From Deltaproteobacteria bacterium (lineage in GTDB: Bacteria; Myxococcota_A; Polyangia; JAAYKL01): a stretch of DNA of 48,898 bases. Each line of letters begins with the position of its first letter. Within the stretch, counting starts at the first letter, position 1. A model generated the notes under the pieces. That model worked only from the letters and a program-made list of their open reading frames with translations, did not search any database and was not told the DNA's origin. A program made the translations under genes and the position numbers. The stretch covers positions 1 through 48,898 of the forward strand of contig JAQTNF010000018.1 in NCBI GenBank assembly GCA_028713995.1, written 5' to 3'. Shown here one piece after another: positions 1 to 6,982 of this stretch.

Positions 1-165
1 ACGCCCACTTCATGTCGCTGTCGCAGACCGCCCGCAAGCAGGGCATCGACCTCGGCGACTTCGTCACGCAGGCCATCGCCGCTCACATGTCCGGCGCGCC
101 ACCGCCGAGCATCTTCACATCGTAGCCGTGCTGTCGGGTGCGCCATCATCCCGCTAAACAGTTAC
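1..165 (+). mobile_element. Right end of an IS66-family-like insertion element (partial)
   Basis: The segment holds the 3' end of a transposase-like reading frame followed by about 40 nt of non-coding DNA ending in CTAAACAGTTAC. Read inward from that edge the end begins GTAACTGTTTAG; IS66-family terminal repeats usually begin GTAA. Immediately after the edge a LuxR-type HTH coding sequence begins in mid-gene, which is what an insertion into a regulator would leave. The left end and target duplication lie outside the window, so the boundary is inferred. Confidence 0.5.
3..125 (+). CDS. Transposase C-terminal fragment, IS66-like (partial)
   Basis: The frame enters from the left edge and ends at TAG. 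It encodes about 40 residues (AHFMSLSQTARKQGIDLGDF onward, ending in PPPSIFTS). The pattern of a short helix with QTAR-x-QGID, then an amphipathic helix before a Pro-rich tail, resembles the extreme C-terminus of IS66-family DDE transposases. Only the tail is visible: no catalytic residue can be inspected and the start is outside the window. The adjacent GTAA-type end supports the assignment. Confidence 0.5.
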   Translation, partial: AHFMSLSQTARKQGIDLGDFVTQAIAAHMSGAPPPSIFTS

Positions 166-355
166 GCGGGAGCAGGAGGTCCTCTGGATGATCGCGAACG
201 GAAAGAACCGGCGCGGAATCGCGTCCGCGCTTGGCATCTCGCCCAAGACCGTGGCCGCGCATCGCGAGAACATCCTCGCCAAGCTCGATCTGAAAAACAC
301 GGCGGAGCTTGTCGCTCACGCCTTGCGCTCGGGGCTTTTCTCGTCCGAGAAATAA
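161..355 (+). pseudogene. LuxR-family helix-turn-helix regulator, truncated 5'
   Basis: The frame reads VTREQEVLWMIANGKNRRG, then IASALGISPKTVAAHRENIL and an AKLDLKNTAELVAHAL tail. This is a complete LuxR/GerE DNA-binding domain with the usual TxREQEVL opening and ISPKTVAAHR recognition helix. No start codon precedes it; a TAA stop lies in frame at 155-157, inside the probable insertion-element end. The receiver or sensor domain expected upstream in a response regulator is missing. It is therefore best read as the 3' remnant of a NarL/FixJ-type regulator gene cut by the element. The natural stop codon is intact. Confidence 0.75.
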
Positions 356-414
356 CCGTTCCTTTCTTTCTCGTTCCACGCCGTACAGGTGGGCGGTCTT
401 TTTCCAGAGAAACA

Positions 415-455
415 CATAGGACTTATTTCTAGATGAAATAGGACTTTGTCCTATG
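415..455. promoter_or_regulatory. Nested inverted/direct repeat, possible operator or hairpin
   Basis: A perfect 8-bp inverted pair CATAGGAC (415-422) and GTCCTATG (448-455) flanks a second palindrome, TATTTC-TAGAT-GAAATA (424-440). The nonamer ATAGGACTT is also directly repeated at 416-424 and 438-446, two helical turns apart. The inner ATAGGAC-TTT-GTCCTAT copy can form a 7-bp hairpin. The block is AT-rich relative to its surroundings and lies about 100 nt upstream of the secreted-protein gene starting at 549, so it is more likely a regulator site than a terminator. No regulator is identified. Confidence 0.45.
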
Positions 456-548
456 GACTACGTCGTTCTGCGTTTCGTATTCTTTCCTCCAGAACGCGGG
501 AATCCAATCAGTCACGCAGAAGCCCGAAAAGGGCAAAGGAGGTCGCGA

Positions 549-1169
549 ATGAAAAAGTTCTCTTTGTTGTCCGTCGCTGTAGGGTTCTTCTTCGCGCATC
601 AGGTATCCGCTTCCCCTCCCACTCCTCCTGTGGAGGCGGAGTTCCTGGAAGTCCCTGACATCGGGCTCGACGGGAATGCCATCGATCCCGCTCTGAGCGA
701 GTTACGCATCCATCCCACGACCTCGGGCGTTCTCGGTGCCGAGGTCAAGCGGACGCTCTATCAGGAGGGAACGGTTTTCGAGATCTCATTCGGGGAAACC
801 GTCGCATGGACAAAGGACAAAGACGCACCAACGGACAGGACCGTCTCGGCGGATGTCCCTGAAGATCTCTCGGACGGATACTATTCCGAAATCGTCGACA
901 TCACCGTGTTGGAGAAGGGAGCGGACCTCCCACAGACCGTGCGGCTCTACAGGTATTTCCGGGTTGAGAAGGGGAGGATCGGCTTGATCACGTGCGGGGA
1001 GTATTCCGAAGCCACAACCGTTTTCGACGTCCTTCCGAATTCCAAGGGCAAGCTCGAGCGGGTGGCCCGGGGAACCGACGCGGTTTCCGCGAGCTTCGCA
1101 GCCGAGGTCGCTCGCTGCGAAAAGAATCCGAAGAGCTGCCAGGCCATTGTCGAAGTGGCCGGCGATTGA
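549..1169 (+). CDS. Secreted protein of unknown function
   Basis: The ATG at 549 is chosen because AAGGAGG ends 6 nt before it and because the protein then begins with a clean signal peptide (MKKF, hydrophobic SLLSVAVGFFFA, then VSASPPTPP). An in-frame ATG at 453 would bury that signal. The mature part is about 185 residues and mostly polar, with two Cys pairs (ITCGEYSE and CEKNPKSC near the C-terminus). No enzyme motif is recognised. The metalloprotease-like gene follows after 73 nt in the same direction, so co-transcription is plausible. A repeat block at 415-455 lies upstream. Function is not assigned. Confidence 0.7.
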   Translation: MKKFSLLSVAVGFFFAHQVSASPPTPPVEAEFLEVPDIGLDGNAIDPALSELRIHPTTSGVLGAEVKRTLYQEGTVFEISFGETVAWTKDKDAPTDRTVSADVPEDLSDGYYSEIVDITVLEKGADLPQTVRLYRYFRVEKGRIGLITCGEYSEATTVFDVLPNSKGKLERVARGTDAVSASFAAEVARCEKNPKSCQAIVEVAGD

Positions 1170-1242
1170 GATCTGAGAAACAACCCACGACGAACCGCTT
1201 CCAATTGGGAAGCATGTCGAAGAAAAAGGAAAGGAATTCATC

Positions 1243-2586
1243 ATGTATATGAAACTGCGAGTATGGCTCTTTGCGGCTCTGACCGCCGGTCTCGCGTTCA
1301 CGATGACGTCAAAAGCCAGTGCGGCGACGCGTACGGTCTGTTTCGACCTCCGGCTCAGCGACGATCGGACCTACTGCCCGATGAAAGGCGATATATATAA
1401 CTACGATGCGAAGCGGACGTGTGATCCCGGAGGTTTCGTGGGCATAAGAGGGTGGTTATTCGAGTTGTGGGACAAGGACACGGATTCCGGCGACGACTAC
1501 TGCGGGGAATACTTTCTGGGTGGCACGGGGCTTCAGTGCTTGACCGTGGAGTGGGAGAACTCGGCCTGCGCCGCCGATGGCGAAGCGAACCCGGATTTTT
1601 TCATTCGTCTCAAGCCGCAGGTCGCCGGATCGCACGACAGTGCCATTCTGACCGCTCTGAAAGGAGACGGCTCGAGACACTCGGGCACATCTTGGCGCAA
1701 TGGTCCATCCGGGAATCCCGACAAATGGGTGGCGGTCAACTGCCAGCACGGCTCGAACTGCTACATCCTGCCTGGTGGGATTTTGGTTCCTGTCACGGAT
1801 CCCACCGGCGACAGGTACCAGGCCTACCTGGCCATCGACTCCGCCCAACGGACCCTTGAGACCTTCCAAAGTGCCATGGAATTGAGGACCGAGGGAATCA
1901 ACGCCTACGTGGATCACGTAGAAAACCTACCCGTTCCCGGAGGCAATCCAGATAATAATTGTCCTGGCGGTTGCAGTTGGGATCGATGGAATATCGCCAT
2001 ACCATACGGGGCGCCTGCAATCGATGGTCAAGTCTCAACCCATGAGCTTGGTCACGTGTTGCAGAGGCGCGAGTTCGGCCGCGACGAACTAAACGACAAT
2101 TGCTCTCTAAATGGCAATGGATGGACCCCCATAGTTTCTGAATTCGAGTCCTGCGCCACTCAAGAGGGCTGGGCCAGTTACGTCGCAGTTGTGTCCTGGT
2201 GGAATCCGGACTACAGTTATCCACCGGGAGCTCCTTCCAATGCAAGGTATCATGGCAATTTCGTCGAGAATGCCATTCCGTATTCCAGCAATTGCGAAAC
2301 CAATGGACATCTCGCCTTGCAGGTCATCAAATTCTTCTGGGACCTGGATGACGTGAACAACGAAGGTGCTGTTGCCCCGGCGACGACTGCCGACACGTGG
2401 ACCAACAGCACGACCGGGTTGCTCAATGTCTGGCACCTGTTCCCGGATGGAACCGACAATCGGGAAAACTACGAAGGGGACGGATTGGACGTAGATGGAG
2501 TCAACTTGAGAGACTACAGCTATCACACCTCCGGCCTCTACCCCCAGGAGCAGCACAACTGCGTTCACCTGCAGACCTACTGGTGA
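1243..2586 (+). CDS. Secreted HELGH-motif putative zinc metalloprotease
   Basis: The 447-residue product has a signal peptide (LWLFAAL-type core ending in SKASA-AT) and is rich in Cys and aromatic residues, as expected for a secreted folded domain. H267-E268-L-G-H271 is an HExxH zinc motif. A second candidate ligand lies in CATQEGWASYVA (E308), the spacing expected for a gluzincin-type Glu, and a WWNPDY segment follows. This arrangement resembles the metallopeptidase-like secreted proteins found in Myxococcota, but no named family is certain. AAGGAAAGGA precedes the start; an alternative ATG lies two codons later. No propeptide boundary or C-terminal sorting signal is visible. Proteolytic activity is inferred from the motif only. 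Confidence 0.7.
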   Translation: MYMKLRVWLFAALTAGLAFTMTSKASAATRTVCFDLRLSDDRTYCPMKGDIYNYDAKRTCDPGGFVGIRGWLFELWDKDTDSGDDYCGEYFLGGTGLQCLTVEWENSACAADGEANPDFFIRLKPQVAGSHDSAILTALKGDGSRHSGTSWRNGPSGNPDKWVAVNCQHGSNCYILPGGILVPVTDPTGDRYQAYLAIDSAQRTLETFQSAMELRTEGINAYVDHVENLPVPGGNPDNNCPGGCSWDRWNIAIPYGAPAIDGQVSTHELGHVLQRREFGRDELNDNCSLNGNGWTPIVSEFESCATQEGWASYVAVVSWWNPDYSYPPGAPSNARYHGNFVENAIPYSSNCETNGHLALQVIKFFWDLDDVNNEGAVAPATTADTWTNSTTGLLNVWHLFPDGTDNRENYEGDGLDVDGVNLRDYSYHTSGLYPQEQHNCVHLQTYW

Positions 2587-2661
2587 GTCCCTTGCCGCGA
2601 GCTGAAGCCGGCTGAAAATCTCCGACGCTCCGCAGCTCCGTTATGATAGACTCAGAGTCAG

Positions 2662-3255
2662 ATGGCGATATCGATGAAAAGATTCTCCCTCGTTTCCTTG
2701 GGGCTTTTGCTCTCGGGCTGCATGCTGCAGATCGGATGCTCCCCCGATCCGGCTTGCGAAAACGCAAACGATTTCCCATCCGGCGACAACACCTCGTTCC
2801 TGTCCGTGCAGTTCTACTCGGAGTGGGGAGGGCCGTGTGCGAACCTTGAGAAATGCTGGGATCGTATGGGACTTGACGCGGATGGAACCCTCGTGCTCGC
2901 CGACGGCGACGGAAATGAGATCTTCGAGGTCACGGACGAGGAGTTGGATGAGGTTCGCGACATTGCTGATAGGAAGGAGACATGGGATTACGTCAGCCAA
3001 ACGATCTGCCCCGGGCCTTTGGCAAGTTGGGAAAGCATGGAGATTGTGCTGAAGAATGGCGACGTCTACCATAGTATTTCGGGGTATTCGATTACGGGTT
3101 GTCTGACTCCGGACACGCCCATGGGGGAATTGTATTACATGATAGCGAAAATGCGTGATCGTTACTTTTCCCCACGATGCACGGAATATAGATATGATGT
3201 CGATTCCGAGGGCGTCTGGACTGTCGACGAGAAATCGAGGGGGCTATGTACGTAG
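2662..3255 (+). CDS. Lipoprotein of unknown function, tandem relative of the next gene
   Basis: The N-terminus carries positive residues, a hydrophobic stretch and a lipobox, LLLSGC, with Cys20 as the likely lipidated residue. The mature domain (about 175 residues) has paired cysteines (GPCANLEKC, TICPGP, TGCLTP, SPRCTEY, GLC). A core pattern (DGTLVLADGDG, an ELDEVRDIAD helix, then MEIVLKNGDVY) recurs in the next gene, so the two look like diverged tandem duplicates. Neither the ATG at 2662 nor the one at 2674 has a good Shine-Dalgarno sequence; the first is used here. The 3' end overlaps the next start by 10 nt, suggesting translational coupling. No function is known. Confidence 0.65.
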   Translation: MAISMKRFSLVSLGLLLSGCMLQIGCSPDPACENANDFPSGDNTSFLSVQFYSEWGGPCANLEKCWDRMGLDADGTLVLADGDGNEIFEVTDEELDEVRDIADRKETWDYVSQTICPGPLASWESMEIVLKNGDVYHSISGYSITGCLTPDTPMGELYYMIAKMRDRYFSPRCTEYRYDVDSEGVWTVDEKSRGLCT

Positions 3256-3908
3256 AAACCTGCGGAACCCGGTGGCTTTCTCATTGGTTCGCGGCTCTGC
3301 TCCTGTTCTGCGCAGCGTTGGTCGCGCCTTCCCCCCCACCGCTGCTCGCGGCAGGGCAGGACGGAAAGTGCGAACAGCCGACGGTCGTCTCGGTCGCGGT
3401 TGCCGAAAGGTGGCCGCGCATTTGCGAGGATGAGGCCCAGGAGAAGTACTGCTGGCGCGAGATCGAGATGTTCATGGACGGCAGGGTGGAGCTCAGCGAT
3501 GCGGACGGCATGAGAAAGGCAAACATGAGCGCACAGTCCCTCGTCGAGCTGAAAAAGATCGTGTCGGGCACGGAGCTTCTTTCCAAACTGAGAAACCCTT
3601 TGTCTCCGGACTGCGAGGGTCACGACGGCATCCACATGGCAGAGATCCGCGTGGAGCTCTCCAACGGAGCTTCGATGTCGACCCGGTGGGCCGGCGGGTG
3701 CCTGGAGAGGGAGGGTCATCCGTTCAAGCTCGCGCACGATCTGGCGGTGAAACAACGCATCGACCACGTCGAATGCGAACCGTTCGAAAGCGCGCTCTGC
3801 GACGAGGGTTTCGACCCTCTCGACTACTATCAACTGGTCGAGCTGTCCTTTTCCTTCTCCGGAAGAACGCTGCACGGCCTGTGCTTCCCGTGCTGCGGCA
3901 GTTGCTGA
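3246..3908 (+). CDS. Secreted Cys-rich protein, paralogue-like to the preceding lipoprotein
   Basis: The ATG lies inside the 3' end of the preceding gene. The first 35 residues form a signal sequence (WFAALLLFCAALVAP core, then LLAAGQ). The mature domain contains MDGRVELSDADG, a SLVELKKIVS helix and MAEIRVELSNGASM followed by GGCLE. These align in order with DGTLVLADGDG, ELDEVRDIAD and MEIVLKNGDVY / TGCL of the upstream neighbour. The C-terminus is unusually Cys-dense (LCFPCCGSC), which could be disulphide-bonded or bind metal. Unlike its neighbour it has no convincing lipobox. Function unknown. Confidence 0.6.
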   Translation: MYVETCGTRWLSHWFAALLLFCAALVAPSPPPLLAAGQDGKCEQPTVVSVAVAERWPRICEDEAQEKYCWREIEMFMDGRVELSDADGMRKANMSAQSLVELKKIVSGTELLSKLRNPLSPDCEGHDGIHMAEIRVELSNGASMSTRWAGGCLEREGHPFKLAHDLAVKQRIDHVECEPFESALCDEGFDPLDYYQLVELSFSFSGRTLHGLCFPCCGSC

Positions 3909-4149
3909 CGGCGACGCGACGTGCGTTCGGGCACGGTTGCGAGCCGATCGGCGAAAGCGAAGAAAGGGGTCGGAGTGCGGCCACGGGCCGGCCACGACCA
4001 TCGGATCCGAGCGCGGGCACAACCCCTTCCTCAACGGCGCCATGTGGATCGAGCCTTGACCTGGGCGCGATGATCTTGACTTTTCGGGTCCGGGGACTAC
4101 GTTTCGCGCGACCGGCGACGTTCGGCCGACGTGAGGAGGTGAGTGAGGC

Positions 4150-4461
4150 ATGCCCATCTACGAGTACCGTTGCGGCGCGTGCGGCCACGAGTTCGAGATC
4201 ATGCAGAAGATGTCCGACGGCCCGGTCCGGAAGTGCGAGGCGTGCGGGAAGCTCAAGGTCAAGCGCCTCGTTTCCCAGACGTCGTTCGTCCTCAAGGGAT
4301 CGGGCTGGTACGTCACGGACTACGCCGGGAAGAAGGGGCAGGGGTGTTCGTCCAAGCGCGATTCCGGCGCGGCCGAGTCGCCGAAGACCGAGAGCCCGAA
4401 GACCGAAAGCCCGAAGACCGAGACCCCGGACAAGCCCGCCGTCAAGGCCGCGGCCGTCTGA
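4150..4461 (+). CDS. FmdB-family zinc-ribbon protein with Ser-Pro-Lys-Thr repeats
   Basis: [20 protein letters not shown] is the classic opening of the FmdB/CxxC-CxxC putative regulatory family. Two Cys pairs (CGAC and CEAC) make the zinc ribbon in the first 40 residues, and the SGWYVTDY segment that usually closes the domain is present. The tail carries three near-identical copies of ESPKT, encoded by about 15-bp DNA repeats at roughly 4379-4424, and ends in Lys/Ala. The start is supported by GAGGAGGTGAG upstream. Such proteins are often linked to amide or C1 metabolism, but the role is not established. It converges on the phosphofructokinase gene with only 25 nt between stops. Confidence 0.85.
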   Translation: MPIYEYRCGACGHEFEIMQKMSDGPVRKCEACGKLKVKRLVSQTSFVLKGSGWYVTDYAGKKGQGCSSKRDSGAAESPKTESPKTESPKTETPDKPAVKAAAV

Positions 4462-4486
4462 CGCCGCGAGCCATCCCTCCGTCGGA

Positions 4487-5782
4487 TCAGTAGTCGTCCG
4501 CCAGGTAGCCGAACTGACCCTTGAACTCCTCGGGCGTGCAGTTGGCCACGCGCGCGAGCCTCGAGAGGCGCTTGAAGTCCTCGAAGTCGGACCTGTCGAG
4601 CCGGATCATGTATTCGCGGCACATCTTGTAATAGGCGTTGTCCACGTCGACCAGCCGGGTGCGGATGCGGCCGGTCTTGGGATCCATGATGTTGTTGAAC
4701 GAGATGATGTACGGGGCGCCGTCGCGCAGCGCGATCATCGACGCGGTGCCTCCCCCGATCAGGAAGCGGATGGCCGTGTACCCCAGGTTCTGCGTGTACT
4801 CGAGGTCGAACGAGTTCGCCGGCTGGCACCGCAGCTCGTAGCCGATGTCCTTGTTCACGATCGTACAATCGATCTGGCGCTTCTTGAGCCGCTTCTTGAC
4901 CTCCTCCTTGACCAATTCGGCGAGCGCGATCTCCGAGTAGCGCACGTGACCGTGCGCGTCGTATTCGAGCTCCTTGTAGGACTTGAGATCGGCCACGTCG
5001 ATCGACTCGATGAGGCCCTCGGACAGCACCGCCACTCCGTAGTCGCGCCCCAAAAGCCGGCGCTTGATGATGGCTCCCTCGAGGATGTCGCAGACGTGCG
5101 AGAGCCTGACGGGGCGGTCGCGGAACTCCTCGCCGACGATGGTCAGGGTGGCGCCCGCGGCGTTGCCGATGCCGAGCGCCAGGTGGCCGGCCTTGCGGCC
5201 CATGGTGACGACGAAGTACCAGCGGTTGGAGGTGAAGGCGTCCTCCATGATGTTCTTCACGAGCTGCGCCCCGACCTCGCGCGCGGTCTGGTAGCCGAAC
5301 GTCAGCATCTGGCCCGGGAGCGGGAGGTCGTTGTCGATCGTCTTTGGTACGTGCGCGGTCTGGATCTGCCCGCCGGCCATGAGCCCGAGCTGGCTCGCCG
5401 AGAAGGCGGTGTCGTCGCCGCCGATGCTGAGCAGGTAGTCGACCTCGAGCTCGGTGAGCACGCCGAGCACGGCGCGCATGGCGTCCGCGTCCTTCGTGGG
5501 GTTGAAGCGCGACGTGCGCAGGATGGAGCCGCCGCGGTAATGGATGCGCGACACCTTGTCGATGGTGAGCCGCTCCACGTGCGTCGACGAGCCCCGCGCC
5601 AGCCACTTGTATCCGTCGTAGATGCCGATGACCCTGAGGCCCGAGTTGACGGCCTCGATGGTCGCCGAGCGGATCACGCCGTTGATGCCCGGAGCCGGCC
5701 CGCCGCCTACGAGGATGGCCAGCGTCTTGTCGGCCTGCCTCGAAGACGTCCTTGCTCCCTTGCCGTTGTCGATATCTGCCAT
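4487..5782 (-). CDS. pfp: Diphosphate-dependent 6-phosphofructokinase (predicted PPi type)
   Basis: The 431-residue product is a PFK-A superfamily enzyme converting fructose 6-phosphate and fructose 1,6-bisphosphate in glycolysis/gluconeogenesis. Visible motifs are the GGGPAPGIN phosphate-binding loop (residues 26-34), GGDDT (121-125), PKTIDND (146-152) and MGRKAGHLAL. The second Asp in GGDDT and the Lys in PKTIDND are the residues that mark PPi-using rather than ATP-using enzymes, where Gly is found at both places. Use of PPi would make the step reversible. The ATG at 5782 is preferred over an in-frame GTG at 5806 because GAGAGGA precedes it. lolA lies 90 nt upstream on the same strand. Confidence 0.9.
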   Translation of the reverse strand: MADIDNGKGARTSSRQADKTLAILVGGGPAPGINGVIRSATIEAVNSGLRVIGIYDGYKWLARGSSTHVERLTIDKVSRIHYRGGSILRTSRFNPTKDADAMRAVLGVLTELEVDYLLSIGGDDTAFSASQLGLMAGGQIQTAHVPKTIDNDLPLPGQMLTFGYQTAREVGAQLVKNIMEDAFTSNRWYFVVTMGRKAGHLALGIGNAAGATLTIVGEEFRDRPVRLSHVCDILEGAIIKRRLLGRDYGVAVLSEGLIESIDVADLKSYKELEYDAHGHVRYSEIALAELVKEEVKKRLKKRQIDCTIVNKDIGYELRCQPANSFDLEYTQNLGYTAIRFLIGGGTASMIALRDGAPYIISFNNIMDPKTGRIRTRLVDVDNAYYKMCREYMIRLDRSDFEDFKRLSRLARVANCTPEEFKGQFGYLADDY

Positions 5783-5872
5783 GGCGTCCTCTCGTGCCTT
5801 CCCCACAAGCTGCGGGCATTATCGGGTAGCGGGTCCCTCATGACAAGATCCGTACGGCGCAAAGGGGGCGGG

Positions 5873-6559
5873 TTACTGCGGGTTGGTTATGACGGGCACT
5901 CCCTTCGGCGGGGTGAACGTGAAGAGCGCCGGGTCGAGGCCTTTGCCGACGAGGGGATTTTCGAAGTCGAGCCGGTTGCGGTTTCCCTCGCGGTCGACGA
6001 GCACGGAGCGCACGACGTGGAAGTCGGCGGAGGAGACGTACAGCTCCACATGGTCGAAGGGCGACTTCCTGTCCTTGGGCGTGAGGCCGAGCACGAACCC
6101 CTGCGCGAACCCGAACGCGTCGGACGGGAGCCTCGCGACCCGGTACTCCTGCGTCAGATCGCTCTCGCCCGTGAGGAAGGCCAGCGCGCGGCGATATCTT
6201 TCGGTGTCTCCGGTGCCCGCGAACACCTGCGGGACCTCGGGCTCGTAAATCCACAGCGTCTTGCCGTCGTAGATGAAGAGCTTCTTGTCCGGGCGATGGT
6301 ACTCCCAGCGCATGAGCCCCCCCCTCTTGAAGAGCACCCTTCCGTAGGCGCGCTCGAGCCTTCCCTGGAACATCTTGTGCGCGATGGTCTGCACGAACGC
6401 GGCCTGGTAGTCGGACGCGCCCGCGTAGAAGGCGCGCACCTTGGCCACGATCTCCGCGTCGCTCGGCGAGCCTTTTGCGTCGGGCGCGCCCGCAAACGCG
6501 GCGAGGCTCGCGAACACCGGGATCGAAACGAGCGCAACCAAGAAATGCCCGGTTTTCAT
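5873..6559 (-). CDS. lolA: Outer-membrane lipoprotein carrier protein LolA
   Basis: The 228-residue protein has an N-terminal signal peptide (FLVALVSIPVFASLAAFAGA) and a LolA-like fold signature: an initial helix with a DYQAAFVQ segment, GRVLFKRGGLMRWEYHRPDK, a DGKTLWIYEPEVPQV strand pair, and DFENPLVGKGLDPALFTFTPP followed by KGVPVI at the end. LolA ferries lipoproteins through the periplasm to the outer membrane, which suits a genome region so rich in lipoproteins. AAGGAGG lies just before the ATG. Length is typical for the family. The gene faces away from the sigma54 island, and the upstream interval to 6982 contains regulatory sites for the opposite strand. Confidence 0.9.
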   Translation of the reverse strand: MKTGHFLVALVSIPVFASLAAFAGAPDAKGSPSDAEIVAKVRAFYAGASDYQAAFVQTIAHKMFQGRLERAYGRVLFKRGGLMRWEYHRPDKKLFIYDGKTLWIYEPEVPQVFAGTGDTERYRRALAFLTGESDLTQEYRVARLPSDAFGFAQGFVLGLTPKDRKSPFDHVELYVSSADFHVVRSVLVDREGNRNRLDFENPLVGKGLDPALFTFTPPKGVPVITNPQ

Positions 6560-6777
6560 GTGTCCTCCTTAGCTTCTTGGACGCGGCGGGCGGCGACTCT
6601 ATTCGCACCAGGGCTTTTCGAGGCACCTTCTCCACCGCGAAAAACACCGCGATATGAGCACAGAAACGCGTTCGAAGCCAGGGAAGGAGGCCAGGAGCCC
6701 ACGTCGACCTCTCCGGCGGAGAGGTCCGACTATCGCCGCTCGTCCTCCCCGGCAAACCCACTTCTTTGCACTCGCCG

Positions 6778-6804
6778 TTAAGTGTCATCTGGCGGGTATT
6801 GACC
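6778..6804 (+). repeat. 27-bp dispersed repeat, copy 1
   Basis: TTAAGTGTCAT, one variable base (C here), then TGGCGGGTATTGACC. It matches a second copy at 48141-48167 at 26 of 27 positions. It lies between the divergent lolA and sigma-factor genes, just upstream of a sigma54 UAS. Its origin (edge of a small mobile element or a regulatory motif) is unknown. Confidence 0.7.
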
Positions 6805-6827
6805 TCTCTCTCCCGCTCATCGGGTTC

Positions 6828-6941
6828 TTCGAATTGAAGGCGATCCCGTTTCATTTTGATTGAACACGCCGACCTTCCGGGACAGCCCGAGGTGCAAGTG
6901 CCTGAACTCACATGCATCTTTTCGGTGGCCCGGAAGCTGCT
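6828..6941 (+). promoter_or_regulatory. Sigma54 promoter A with UAS (sigma-factor gene)
   Basis: UAS arms TTCGAATTGAAGG and TTCATTTTGATTGA occupy 6828-6863. GCAAG (6894-6898) matches the GCAAC element in the other promoters. The -24/-12 core TGGCCCGGAAGCTGCT is at 6926-6941, with GG at 6927-6928 and GC at 6939-6940, 12 nt apart as sigma54 requires. The UAS ends 64 nt and the pentamer begins 33 nt before the GG. The predicted transcript start is near 6952, 31 nt before the start codon. Confidence 0.85.
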
Positions 6942-6982
6942 ACAGACGCCCGACGGGGCCACAACACGGCAGGTGCTGACAA

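Noticed and set aside
510-548. A GEMM (c-di-GMP) riboswitch-like stretch before the secreted-protein gene (CACGCA, then a CCCGAAAAGGG hairpin)
   Set aside because: Only a short hairpin is present; the second stem, tetraloop receptor and expected length are missing.
1531-1550. Another sigma54-like sequence, TGGCACGGGGCTTC
   Set aside because: No GC occurs 12 nt after the GG, and the sequence lies inside a coding region.
3686-6781. A 1031-residue open frame on the plus strand
   Set aside because: It runs antisense to pfp and lolA and overlaps the FmdB gene; composition is Arg/Pro/Ala-rich, typical of a GC-driven shadow frame.
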